NCBI RefSeq assembly: GCF_000426585.1
Contig: NZ_KE384544.1
Span: forward strand, 34,606 to 98,605
DNA: 64,000 bases
Reading direction: 5' to 3'
Source of the DNA: Segatella baroniae DSM 16972 = JCM 13447
Lineage (GTDB): Bacteria; Bacteroidota; Bacteroidia; Bacteroidales; Bacteroidaceae
Shown here: positions 19,725 to 28,604 of the stretch, piece after piece
Layout of the letters: each line of letters opens with the position of its first letter
Numbering within the stretch: position 1 is the stretch's first letter
The notes under the pieces: model-generated
The model's database searches: none
What the model was told of the DNA's origin: nothing
What the model saw: the letters and a program-made list of their open reading frames with translations, nothing else
Position numbers and translations under genes: made by a program

Positions 19725-19745
19725 GCCACCCCCTGCCATCAAGCG

Positions 19746-19784
19746 AAAGGACCGTGCCCGTGGGCAGGGTCCTTTCTTGTTTTC
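19746..19784 (+). terminator. Strong intrinsic terminator of the MurNAc operon
   Basis: AAAGGACC-gt-GCCC pairs with GGGC-ag-GGTCCTTT across a two-base loop and is followed by CTTGTTTTC. It lies 21 bp after the COG0523 stop. Confidence 0.85.
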
Positions 19785-19797
19785 AGCCCTTGAGCGG

Positions 19798-20045
19798 CTT
19801 GCGGCCAAGAACCTTGCTACGGAAATGACCAACTACAATGTAGAGAACAAAAACCTGCATGGAGAACTACCCATTACGCGCGAACACATACAGAACAACC
19901 AAAGTGTGCGTGACATGTTGGGGGCAGCGTGGCATCAAACCTGAAGAGCTTCCACCCGCAGAAGATATCAAGAAACCGGAACGCAAGGTTGCCCGAGACG
20001 AAAAGAAGATTGAACAAGCCTCACAAAAACAAAGTTTGCCGAAGC
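19798..20045 (+). pseudogene. dinD: 3' remnant of dinD (DNA-damage-inducible protein D)
   Basis: Only the last 80 or so residues are recognisable. LAAKNLATEMTNYNVENK and ITREHIQNNQSVRDMLG are in one frame; QRGIKPEELPPAEDIKKPER and VARDEKKIEQASQKQ are in the next. These match the C-terminus of DinD proteins as I know them from Bacteroides. The two pieces join perfectly if one G is removed from the run of five at 19920-19924 (MLGQRGIKPEE). No start or N-terminal BRO-like domain is present, and the fragment begins just after the operon terminator. It ends inside the first unit of the 41-bp tandem array, whose opening bases encode the final SLPKL. Confidence 0.72.
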
Positions 20046-20337
20046 TCAATTGTCAACGCCGCTTTAACATTGACGTTTGCCGAAGCTCAATTGTCAACGC
20101 CGCTTTAACATTGACGTTTGCCGAAGCTCAATTGTCAACGCCGCTTTAACATTGACGTTTTCCCCAGTCGCGCTGTTAACTTTTCCTTTGTTTTGACGTT
20201 TTCCCCAGCCGCGCCGTTAACTTTTCTTTTGTTTTGACGATTTCTCCAGCCGCGCTGTTAACTTTTCTTTTGTTTTGACGATTTCTCCAGTCGCGCCGTT
20301 AACTTTTCTTTTGTTTTGACGATTTCTCCAGCCGCGC
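20034..20337 (+). repeat. 41-bp tandem repeat array of two related subtypes
   Basis: Three nearly identical A units (GTTTGCCGAAGCTCAATTG...) start at 20034, 20075 and 20116. Four B units (GTTTTCCCCAGTCGCGCTG or GATTTCTCCAGCCGCGC...) start at 20157, 20198, 20239 and 20280, and a partial unit starts at 20321. Both types are exactly 41 bp, begin with G-TTT and end with TTGAC, and have a GTTAAC or GTCAAC site in mid-unit. The following 20338-20490 shows nothing I can name. Confidence 0.92.
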
Positions 20338-20495
20338 AAACCTGCCGTCGTTTGCCGAGACGTTTGCTCAACGTGGGCAGGCTTGCCAATGATTCGGGGC
20401 GAACATCCGTCTTGCTTGTTCCGGTTCTCCGTCGCTTGCTTTCAAGGCCAACGGCGTCGGGCAACAGCCCGATGCGACAAATACCTATTAAAAGG

Positions 20496-20528
20496 TATTG
20501 GGCCGAATCACTTTTTTTAGTATTTTTG
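20496..20528 (+). promoter_or_regulatory. Promoter of the TonB-DUF4876-DUF6850-protease operon
   Basis: TATTTTTG at 20521-20528 is an exact TAnnTTTG box. TATTG at 20496-20500 lies 20 bases upstream as a -33-like element. The leader to the ATG at 20605 is about 70 nt. Confidence 0.65.
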
Positions 20529-20604
20529 CAGCTCAAGACCGCTGCTTCTTGCGGCTCCACAAAAACATCAAACGCAAATACGAATCAACATTTCTTTTAT
20601 CCAA

Positions 20605-23427
20605 ATGACAAATTTGAAGCAACTTTTCAGACCTTTCCTGTGTCTGTTGTTCATATCGGTAGCCATGAACGGTTATGCCCAGCAGGCGGTAAAAATCAGC
20701 GGAGCGGTCTACGAAGCCGGCAAACAACCCCTGATTGGCGCCACTGTTTCGGTGACCGACTTTAAGTTTGGTGCCGTGACCGACATCAACGGTCGCTACC
20801 AACTCAACCATGTGCCACAGGGAAAAGTGAGGCTTGTCGTCAGATATCTGGGCAAGCAGGAGATTGACACCGTTGTTACGATCACCGGAAGTCGGCAACT
20901 CGACTTCTATATGAAGGACGAAAACTTTCGCCTAAACGATGTTGTGGTCGTGGCACAGACCAAGGCCGGCGGCACTTCTACCGCGTCCTACGTCAACCGC
21001 AACGCCATCGACCACTTGCAGGCAACCAGTCTGACCGACATCTTAGCTTTGGCACCGGGCGCCATTTCGTCCAACCAAACGCTGAATAAGGCGGGACTGG
21101 TGACCATTCGAGGTGTTGATAACAATAGACTAAACGAGCTTAACTCTTTCGGCGCGACGCTTATACAGGATGGCGCGCCCCTTTCAAACAACGCCAACTT
21201 GAGCGCGCTCAACCCATCTGTCAACGGAAGCACGGCTGCCATGGCCGGAGGAGCGTCGGCCAATACGGGTGTCGACGCCCGCGGCATATCGGCCGAGAAC
21301 ATAGAGTCGGTTGAAATCGTGCGTGGTATTCCTTCGGTAGAATACGGCGACCTCACTTCGGGAGCGGTTATTCTGCACACCAAGGCCGGTCGCGAGCCTC
21401 TCCGCGTCAGTGCCAAGGCCAATCCCAACATCTATCAGGGTAGCGTCGGCACGGGATTCGAGTTGGGACGCAGAGCCGGCGCGCTCAATCTGAGCGGCGA
21501 CTATGCTTACAGTAATAACAAGGTAACAGCCTCTTACCTCACCTATCAGCGCGTAAACCTTCGGGCCATTTACTCCAATGCGTTCTTCGGAAATCGTCTG
21601 CGCACCAACACTTCGCTCTCGCTTAACTACGCCAAGAATCACGAGGATGACAATCCCGACCTGCCTCGCGACATCAGTCGTGGCGAAGACACGGGGCTGC
21701 GCTTCAATACCAACGGACTATGGCAGTTTGATAAAGGCTGGTTGCGCAACATCCGCTACGTCGTTCAGGGCAGTTATACGTCTAAACAGAGCATGACCGA
21801 GCGGGATGAAACATCTGCCAATGCCGTGTATTCGGGCACAATGACCGATGGAACCACGTTGAGCAATCGCCCGGGACGCCGTGTTTATGACGCCGATGGC
21901 AAGGAACTGACCCACTTCAGCGACGCCGACGTTCGCGCAGGTTACTACGCTCACTACCTGCCCAACGCCTATACAAGTCATAACGAGATTGACAGTCGTG
22001 AGGTAAACTTCTTCGCTAAGCTGACGGCTAACTTCTTTCAGTCGTTCGGTAAGTTCAATAACGGATTGCTTTTAGGTAGCGAGGTTAAGCTCGATGGCAA
22101 CGAAGGCGAGGGCACTAAGTGGAGTATGGCGAATCCTCCTTTCCGTTCGGTCAGAGATTACGACAGTAGTTACCGCCCACGGAGCTATAAAGACATTCCT
22201 TATATCAAGATGTTGAGCTTCTTTGCCGAAGATAACGCCGAACTGACGCTGGGCCGTCACACGCTCAATCTGCAGGCCGGTCTGCGCTACGATCGGGTTT
22301 CGGTGGTCGGTGGCACGTTCTGTCCGCGCGTCAATGTGGCTTTCGACCTGGTTCCCGATGTCCTGACGCTGCGCGGTGGCTATGGTATTACGGCCAAAAT
22401 GCCGACCCTTACCTATCTCTATCCGCAGAAAGCGTACTATGAGTACATTCATATCAACGAGTTGCCGCTGGAGAATATTCCCGCCGAAGAGCGAGTGCTG
22501 CTCACCACGACACGCGTTGTCGACACGCAGAACAAAGCGTTGAAGGTGGCCAAGAACTACAAGAGCGAGGTGGGTCTTGATTTGAAGTTGGGCAAGACCC
22601 GCTTGAGCGTCACCGCTTTCAACGAGCATCTGCGCAATGGTTATAGCTTGGGCAGCACGCTGGGTAGCTTCCTGCCTTTCAACTACACCATTTACGGTCG
22701 TAACAGCGACAATAAAATCGTGACCAAAGGCACGTATCCCATCCTCACACCTTATTATACTGCGCTCAACAGTCAGGATATGCGCACCCGCGGACTTGAG
22801 TTTGAGTTCTATACGGGTCGTATCGAAGCCATCCGCACGGCCTTCCAGCTTAGCGGCGCTTGGATGGAGTCGAAATACGCGTCGCACAAATACCACTTCT
22901 ACGATAACTCCAACGGCGCTCCCGCCAGTCGTACCGACATCGCCATCTATGATCCAAAGGATCAGGACGACTACCAAAAGCAGTTCGTTACAACCCTTCG
23001 GGCCACCCATAATATTCCTCGCATCGGCTTTGTCGTTACGTTGACGGCTCAAGCGGTATGGAATGAGAGCGACTGGACAACCTTCCACAACGACTCTATC
23101 CCCATCGGCTACCTGTCGTTGAAGGACGGTAAGCCCCATTATTTCGAGCCCGGACGATTCAAGACCGTAGACGACGTGAAGGCGGCAGGCTACGACTATC
23201 TGCTACAAAACGTCAGTCATGCCAAAGCAATCAAGGAAACGGTAAGCCCGTATTTCCAATTCAACCTCAACCTAACGAAGGAAATCGGCGACGTGGCTCG
23301 CATTTCATTCTTCGCCAATAACTTCTTCCGTAGCTATCCCATTAAGAAAAGTCACCGCTATCCCGGCACGTTCGATAGGAAAAACAGCGACTTCTTCTTC
23401 GGCATGGAACTCACGCTAAAACTCTAA
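20605..23427 (+). CDS. TonB-dependent outer-membrane receptor with carboxypeptidase-like N-terminal domain
   Basis: A 940-residue receptor with a signal peptide ending near GYAQQ (residue 27). A CarboxypepD-regulatory-like domain occupies about 29-110 (ISGAVYEAGKQPLIGATVSV, TDINGRYQLNHVPQG). The plug lies at about 130-260 (LQATSLTDILALAPG, SVEIVRGIPSVEYGDLTSG) and a long beta-barrel ends FFFGMELTLKL. It is not followed by SusD. Instead a DUF4876 lipoprotein starts 15 bp later, so this is a different kind of import system from the SusCD pairs. The ligand is unknown; peptide, metal-complex or protein-derived cargo would fit the protease in the operon. Confidence 0.9.
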   Translation: MTNLKQLFRPFLCLLFISVAMNGYAQQAVKISGAVYEAGKQPLIGATVSVTDFKFGAVTDINGRYQLNHVPQGKVRLVVRYLGKQEIDTVVTITGSRQLDFYMKDENFRLNDVVVVAQTKAGGTSTASYVNRNAIDHLQATSLTDILALAPGAISSNQTLNKAGLVTIRGVDNNRLNELNSFGATLIQDGAPLSNNANLSALNPSVNGSTAAMAGGASANTGVDARGISAENIESVEIVRGIPSVEYGDLTSGAVILHTKAGREPLRVSAKANPNIYQGSVGTGFELGRRAGALNLSGDYAYSNNKVTASYLTYQRVNLRAIYSNAFFGNRLRTNTSLSLNYAKNHEDDNPDLPRDISRGEDTGLRFNTNGLWQFDKGWLRNIRYVVQGSYTSKQSMTERDETSANAVYSGTMTDGTTLSNRPGRRVYDADGKELTHFSDADVRAGYYAHYLPNAYTSHNEIDSREVNFFAKLTANFFQSFGKFNNGLLLGSEVKLDGNEGEGTKWSMANPPFRSVRDYDSSYRPRSYKDIPYIKMLSFFAEDNAELTLGRHTLNLQAGLRYDRVSVVGGTFCPRVNVAFDLVPDVLTLRGGYGITAKMPTLTYLYPQKAYYEYIHINELPLENIPAEERVLLTTTRVVDTQNKALKVAKNYKSEVGLDLKLGKTRLSVTAFNEHLRNGYSLGSTLGSFLPFNYTIYGRNSDNKIVTKGTYPILTPYYTALNSQDMRTRGLEFEFYTGRIEAIRTAFQLSGAWMESKYASHKYHFYDNSNGAPASRTDIAIYDPKDQDDYQKQFVTTLRATHNIPRIGFVVTLTAQAVWNESDWTTFHNDSIPIGYLSLKDGKPHYFEPGRFKTVDDVKAAGYDYLLQNVSHAKAIKETVSPYFQFNLNLTKEIGDVARISFFANNFFRSYPIKKSHRYPGTFDRKNSDFFFGMELTLKL

Positions 23428-23442
23428 AAGTACGTATTCAAG

Positions 23443-24699
23443 ATGAAAAATATCATTTATGGGCTATTCGTAGCCATCGCTTTGGGCACCGTTTCCTGCA
23501 CGGGCTTCGACGAAGCAGCCAAGTCGGAAAAGGTGACACCGCTGCAAGTGAGTGTTAATCTGACCGTTTCTGTGGAAAAATTGGCCTCGGTTAAGAACCT
23601 TACACTCAAACTCGACAATTATACCGACGGCTATCATTATAGTAAGAAGCTCAACGATACCCAAGCCAGTATCGACGGCGTGGTGCCCGGTATCTATACG
23701 GTCAGCGTGTCAGGCACGGCCTACGATGCCGACGGAGCCGAGTTCTACGTAAACGGCAATGCCGTCAATAAGGCGCTTTATGCAGGGGTAGCCTCTGTTC
23801 AAATCACAATGAGAGGACTAAAGGTAAGTCCGCTCGTATTCAAGGAAATCTATTTCGCGGGCAGTAAGCCTCTGAAGGGAACTTCTTATTTCCGCGATCA
23901 GTTCTACGAAGTTTACAACAACTCTGCTGAAGTGCAGTATCTGGATGGCGTTTACTTCGCCCAACTCGCGCCCAACGTCGCCACTCGTAAGCTGCCGGTG
24001 TGGGATGGTGGCTTGGACGAAAACGTTTGCTATGGCGAACGCGTCTGGCGGTTCCCCGGAACGGGCACGGAATATCCGCTACAACCCGGCGAGAGCGCTG
24101 TCATCGCGCAGTTTGCCGCCAACCACAAACAGGAAATATACAATCCTAATTCACCCGTCGATTGTTCGCACGCGGAGTTTGAGTTCTTCCCGTTCAATAA
24201 TCGCTTGCCCGATATGCCTGCCATCAACATGGAACACGTATTTTACGACGGCAAAAGCGCATTCGGAAAGATACCGCAGTTCCTTACCTCGGTCTTTGGA
24301 GGAGCATTCGCAATCTTCAAAGTGCCCGCGGGAGTTGACTGGGATCCTGTTAAAAACACGGCTTTTCAGGCGCATGAGGTGAACAAAAAAGACCTCAAGG
24401 CAAAGATACCGCTTCAATATGTGCTCGACGCCGTGGAGTGTATCAACAACGAAACCTACGCCGACGCCAAGCGTATCCCTGCCGCCATCGACGCCGGCAT
24501 GACATGGGTGGGCTCAACGTACTGCGGATTGGGAGTTGTTCGTAAGCTTATGATCGAAAACGGTGACACGCTGAAGCGCGAGAATGGCGCACTGATCTTC
24601 CAAGATACCAACAACAGCACCGATGATTTCGAACGAGGTGTTGTGCCCGTGCTGCATCGCTATCATACCGGGGTGCCTTCATGGAACAAAACCTATTGA
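23443..24699 (+). CDS. DUF4876-type outer-membrane lipoprotein
   Basis: A 418-residue lipoprotein; the lipobox ends at Cys19 (LGTVSC). The first part (about 35-130) looks like an immunoglobulin-type beta-sandwich (LTLKLDNYTDGYHY, VVPGIYTVSVSGTAYDADG). The rest resembles a lamin-tail-like fold (VFKEIYFAGSKP, DQFYEVYNNSAEVQYLDGVYFAQ). The position directly after a TonB receptor, where SusD would normally be, suggests that it is the surface-exposed binding partner of that receptor. I assign the DUF from memory of this conserved gene order. Confidence 0.7.
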   Translation: MKNIIYGLFVAIALGTVSCTGFDEAAKSEKVTPLQVSVNLTVSVEKLASVKNLTLKLDNYTDGYHYSKKLNDTQASIDGVVPGIYTVSVSGTAYDADGAEFYVNGNAVNKALYAGVASVQITMRGLKVSPLVFKEIYFAGSKPLKGTSYFRDQFYEVYNNSAEVQYLDGVYFAQLAPNVATRKLPVWDGGLDENVCYGERVWRFPGTGTEYPLQPGESAVIAQFAANHKQEIYNPNSPVDCSHAEFEFFPFNNRLPDMPAINMEHVFYDGKSAFGKIPQFLTSVFGGAFAIFKVPAGVDWDPVKNTAFQAHEVNKKDLKAKIPLQYVLDAVECINNETYADAKRIPAAIDAGMTWVGSTYCGLGVVRKLMIENGDTLKRENGALIFQDTNNSTDDFERGVVPVLHRYHTGVPSWNKTY

Positions 24700-24744
24700 T
24701 ATCACTTCGTTCAACAGAGTTTTTCATATTTTAAACAGATTGCA

Positions 24745-26319
24745 ATGAAAAAATCAAACATACGTTTCTATCAATTTATCATGTTGTTTTTAGCCTTCGG
24801 CAGCGGTACCGCAACGATGGCACAGACGGTCGACGAGGGACTCTCCGTGGCCGGACAGTCGCTGCTGAAGGGCCAAAGACTGTGGCTTCAGACAGGCAAC
24901 GCGGCAGGAACGGCTCATGATAATACCCGAAACTACTCACGCCTGCAAGTCAATTACGATGTTCAGTCGGGCGACTTCCACCGCGTTTACACCGGAAAAA
25001 CGGTGCGCGACGCCAATATTTACACTGAAGGTTTTGTCAATTTGGGCAAAGCTTACGTGTGGGGAGAGTTCAAGTTTACGCACGAGAATGTGGGCAATGC
25101 CCGCTTCAATGCCTCTATCAATGACCCATATCGTGGACAACCCTACTTCGTTGTTGACTCAGGAGTTCAAAGTAAATGGCGTAATCAGAACTATCACCTG
25201 CGATTCCGGGCAGCGACGCCTGTGCTTTTCCGTAGCTGGACCTTTGGTTTGGAAGGCACTTATAAGGCCCAGTTGGCAGCCAAACAGCGCGACCCACGTG
25301 TCGACGCACGCTTTTTTATGCTGCAACTCATGCCCGGTGTCACCTATTCGCCTACATACAACGACGTGATTGGTGTCAACCTGCGCTATGCCAGTGTCAA
25401 AGAAGAGTCGAATATGGAGCTTGAAAACTATCAAGTAAAGCCTCATTACTTTGAACTTTACGGCCTTGGAACCGCTCATCGGGGCATTGGCACGGGCCGG
25501 GAAACCAACTATTTCGGCAACCGTTGGGGCTTCGGACTGCAATACGAACACCACATGAAGAGCTGGGAGCTATTGGCCGAACTCACCGCCGACAAGTATG
25601 TGGAGAATAATGAGATTAGTTTCACTACCCCCAAGAAGGATAGTCAGCTTGAAGAAAAGAACCTCGGAGCCAACATTCAGGCCATGCTGTGGGGACGTTC
25701 GCTGACCCATCAGGTTCGCATAGGCTTCAACCGCCGTGCTGTCAATGGCATTATGTATCTCTCGCAGAATGACAATACGCAGGAAAAGGCGGGTTGGAAA
25801 GTGCTTCATCAGGACATCCGCTCCACCTATAAGACTACTGATCTGAGCGCGGCTTACACGCTGTTGCGCCCCAGAGATACCGAATACAGCTGGCGAAGCG
25901 ACCTGAGCGTCGCTTATCAGAAGCTGGATGACAAGTATCTGCTGCCGCTTTCGGTTAAGAATAGTGAGAATATCTATCTTCGCCTTAACCTTGAAAGGAA
26001 CATCATCGTAGGTCGGTCGATGAACCGCCGCTTGCTGCTGGCTGTCGGTGGCATGTGGAAAGATGCCTTGCGAGGCGAATATCGTTATACCGGAGCCAAT
26101 GCCAACCTCGTCACCGTGCGCGAAATGGAACCGCTGGATCAGGCCTATCTGACGGCCGACGCATGGGGAGCAAATGGCGCAATCACCTATTCGCAATTGC
26201 TGAAAAGCCAGTCTAAGGTCAATGGTTTTGCCCAACTGGCTTTCGACTACGCCCATACCAACGCCGCGATGTTCAACCATCGCAGTCGCGTCAACGTGAC
26301 TTTGGGCGTGAATTTCTAA
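24745..26319 (+). CDS. DUF6850-type outer-membrane beta-barrel protein
   Basis: A 524-residue protein with a signal peptide (residues 1 to about 27, ending TMAQ). After that it is a succession of amphipathic strands with aromatic ends (FHRVYTGKTVRDANIYTEGFVNLGKAYVWGEF region, YHLRFRAATPVLFRSW, WGFGLQYEHHMKSWEL), closing with RVNVTLGVNF. This is characteristic of a 16-or-more-strand barrel. It lacks a plug and a TonB box. The likely role is a passive channel, or an anchor for the C25-like protease encoded 43 bp downstream; neither can be decided from sequence. Confidence 0.72.
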   Translation: MKKSNIRFYQFIMLFLAFGSGTATMAQTVDEGLSVAGQSLLKGQRLWLQTGNAAGTAHDNTRNYSRLQVNYDVQSGDFHRVYTGKTVRDANIYTEGFVNLGKAYVWGEFKFTHENVGNARFNASINDPYRGQPYFVVDSGVQSKWRNQNYHLRFRAATPVLFRSWTFGLEGTYKAQLAAKQRDPRVDARFFMLQLMPGVTYSPTYNDVIGVNLRYASVKEESNMELENYQVKPHYFELYGLGTAHRGIGTGRETNYFGNRWGFGLQYEHHMKSWELLAELTADKYVENNEISFTTPKKDSQLEEKNLGANIQAMLWGRSLTHQVRIGFNRRAVNGIMYLSQNDNTQEKAGWKVLHQDIRSTYKTTDLSAAYTLLRPRDTEYSWRSDLSVAYQKLDDKYLLPLSVKNSENIYLRLNLERNIIVGRSMNRRLLLAVGGMWKDALRGEYRYTGANANLVTVREMEPLDQAYLTADAWGANGAITYSQLLKSQSKVNGFAQLAFDYAHTNAAMFNHRSRVNVTLGVNF

Positions 26320-26362
26320 CTTCACTTTGGGCGCAAGCCCTATTTTCCAACATACAAAGACT

Positions 26363-28561
26363 ATGAGAAAAGGAGTATTACTTATCCTCGGACTGATATT
26401 GTACGTAGCCGCAATGGCCCAAACCATCATCCGTCCGAGCGTGAAGACGCCTACCAACTTTGCCATCATCATCGATCGGCAGAGCTACAATAAAGCAAAG
26501 ACGGCCGTTGAGGCCTATCGCAATAGCATAGAAGCTGACCATCTGGGTACCTATATCGCCATCGACGACTGGCAAAAGCCCGAAGATATCCGACAACTGC
26601 TACAAAAATGGCACGCCGACAAGCAGCAACCCTTGGAGGGAGTGGTCTTTGTGGGCGATATTCCCATACCAATGATACGTGACGCGCAGTACCTTACCTC
26701 CGCGTTTAAGATGAATCAGGGGAACGATTGGAAAGTTTCAAGCGTACCCAGTGACCGCTTTTACGATGACTTCGGGCTGCGTTTCAGTTTCTTAAAGCAA
26801 GATAAGGAGAAGCCTCTTTACTTCTATTACAGTCTGACGGCTGACAGTAAACCTTATCTTTCGCCCGATATCTACAGCGGACGCATCAAACCGCTTGAAC
26901 TGAAAGGCCACGATAAGTACAAAATGCTGGCCGATTACCTCAACAAGGTCGCCCGACTGAAACGGCAGGAAGCCCACAACGTACTCGACAACCTGACCAT
27001 GGCCCGTGGTCATTCTTACAATTCAGAGGATCCATTGGCCTGGGCCGGCGAGCAGATAGCCTTGCGGGAACAAATGCCCCAGCTCTTCCGACGTGGTCAT
27101 ACCGTGAAGTTTTATGACTTCAACATGATGTATCCGGTCAAGAATCTGTATCTCAACGAGGTGATGAATCCAGATCTTGACGTGCTCTTGTTTCACCATC
27201 ATGGTGCCACAGATACGCAATATCTCAATGGTTATCCCGAAGTGTCGGGGGTGGAGGCCAGCATTGCCAACATCAAACGCTATCTGCACGGCAAGGTTTT
27301 AGACCGTTCGAAGAAGACGGGGCGTGACAGTGCCGTCACTTACTACGCTCAAAGGCTCGACGTTCCTGAACATTGGTGCCGCGAAGCCTTTGATCCGGCG
27401 GTGCAAAAGGCTGATTCTCTGGCCGACGCGGCTCAAGATATCTACACCGTCGACCTGCGACGACTCAAGACCAATGCCCGTTTTGTACTTTTCGACGCAT
27501 GCTTCAACGGCTCATTCCATGTAGATGACAATGTTGCCGGAGCCTATATCTTCAACGATGGCATGACGTTGGCTACCATTGGCGGCACCGTCAACGCCTT
27601 GCAAGACAAGTGGCCCGACGAGTTTATCGGTCTTTTGTCGGCCGGAATGCGTGTGGGGCAGTTCAATCGCTTCGGCGGTTACTTGGAAAGTCATGTCATT
27701 GGCGACCCCACGCTGCGCTTTCAAGACAATAGCAATTTAGGTTTCGATATCAATCAGGGGCTTACTCGCCACTACCGCGACGCCAAATTCTGGCGCAAAA
27801 TACTCCGTTCTCCTGTTCCGGATGCCCAAGCCATGGCCCTGCGCCAGCTGCATTTAGCCGGTGAAAAGGATATGTCCGCGTTGCTGAAACATACTTATGA
27901 AACGTCAGATAACTTCGTTGTGCGCATGGAAGCCGTGAAACTGCTCAGTCTTTATTATCCTGACGCCGGCGTCGAGGTGCTGAAAGAATCGCTCAATGAT
28001 AGTTACGAGCTCGTTCGGCGCTTGTCCGCGATTTACGCCGAGCGCAACGGTTCGCCCCAACTGATACCCGCCATCGTCGCTACCTTCTTGAAACGAGGGC
28101 ACGAACCCCGTTTAAGTTTCCAGCTGTTAAACAACATTGAGGCTTTCGACAGCCCAACTATGCTGCACGAACTCGACCAACAACAGAGTCGTTACACGCT
28201 TTATAGCGACGCCATCGTGAATAAGTTGCGCACGGCTTTGCGCCAAGAACCTTTGCGTTACAAGGAAATCATGGACGAAATCAATGACTTGGGCAGTAAG
28301 CCTACACGTCGAAAGAACACCATTTTGCGCTTCCGCAACATGCCACGGGGCAAGATGATTGAGACGATTCTACAATCAGCGGCCAACGAAAAGGAAGATA
28401 TGGACGTCAGAATCGCGGCCATTCACACGCTCGGGTGGTATGATACCCACTACCAGCGTGACATGATTGCACGCCGGTTGCGGCAAATCGAAAGCGATAA
28501 TCCTGCCTTGAAAGCGGAGATTGAACGCTCGGTGAATCGACTGACGTGCCACGCACGATAA
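26363..28561 (+). CDS. Gingipain-like C25 (caspase-fold) cysteine peptidase with C-terminal HEAT-like repeats
   Basis: A 732-residue secreted protein, started at 26363 because that ATG opens a clear signal peptide (MRKGVLLILGLILYVAAMAQ); an ATG at 26327 is in frame but adds a non-signal tail. Peptidase C25 features are visible: the catalytic His280 in HHHGATD and catalytic Cys380 in LFDACFNGSFHVDDN, followed by GMTLATIGGTVNALQ, mirroring the gingipain layout. Earlier GVVFVGDIPIP and SVPSDRFYDD also fit that fold. Residues of about 490-730 are helical HEAT-like repeats (VVRMEAVKLLSLYYPD, LVRRLSAIYAERNGS, DVRIAAIHTLGWYD). No type IX secretion tail is seen. It is the last gene of the TonB-DUF4876-DUF6850 operon and presumably cleaves a protein to feed, or mature, that system. 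Confidence 0.8.
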   Translation: MRKGVLLILGLILYVAAMAQTIIRPSVKTPTNFAIIIDRQSYNKAKTAVEAYRNSIEADHLGTYIAIDDWQKPEDIRQLLQKWHADKQQPLEGVVFVGDIPIPMIRDAQYLTSAFKMNQGNDWKVSSVPSDRFYDDFGLRFSFLKQDKEKPLYFYYSLTADSKPYLSPDIYSGRIKPLELKGHDKYKMLADYLNKVARLKRQEAHNVLDNLTMARGHSYNSEDPLAWAGEQIALREQMPQLFRRGHTVKFYDFNMMYPVKNLYLNEVMNPDLDVLLFHHHGATDTQYLNGYPEVSGVEASIANIKRYLHGKVLDRSKKTGRDSAVTYYAQRLDVPEHWCREAFDPAVQKADSLADAAQDIYTVDLRRLKTNARFVLFDACFNGSFHVDDNVAGAYIFNDGMTLATIGGTVNALQDKWPDEFIGLLSAGMRVGQFNRFGGYLESHVIGDPTLRFQDNSNLGFDINQGLTRHYRDAKFWRKILRSPVPDAQAMALRQLHLAGEKDMSALLKHTYETSDNFVVRMEAVKLLSLYYPDAGVEVLKESLNDSYELVRRLSAIYAERNGSPQLIPAIVATFLKRGHEPRLSFQLLNNIEAFDSPTMLHELDQQQSRYTLYSDAIVNKLRTALRQEPLRYKEIMDEINDLGSKPTRRKNTILRFRNMPRGKMIETILQSAANEKEDMDVRIAAIHTLGWYDTHYQRDMIARRLRQIESDNPALKAEIERSVNRLTCHAR

Positions 28562-28569
28562 CCCATACG

Positions 28570-28597
28570 CCCCATGGAAAAGCGATTCCACGGGCTT
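28570..28597 (+). terminator. Weak hairpin after the protease gene
   Basis: GCCCCATGGAA can pair with TTCCACGGGC apart from one mismatch, followed by TTATTT. It could end the operon just before the helicase gene. Confidence 0.4.
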
Positions 28598-28604
28598 ATT
28601 TAAT

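Noticed and set aside
19725..20604. tRNA or other structural RNA in the gap
   Set aside because: No cloverleaf-like arrangement or conserved TψC-loop sequence was seen here or in the other long gaps.
20605..23427. Calling the TonB receptor a siderophore or haem receptor
   Set aside because: Barrel and plug are generic; no binding residue or Fur-type site was identified, so the ligand is left open.
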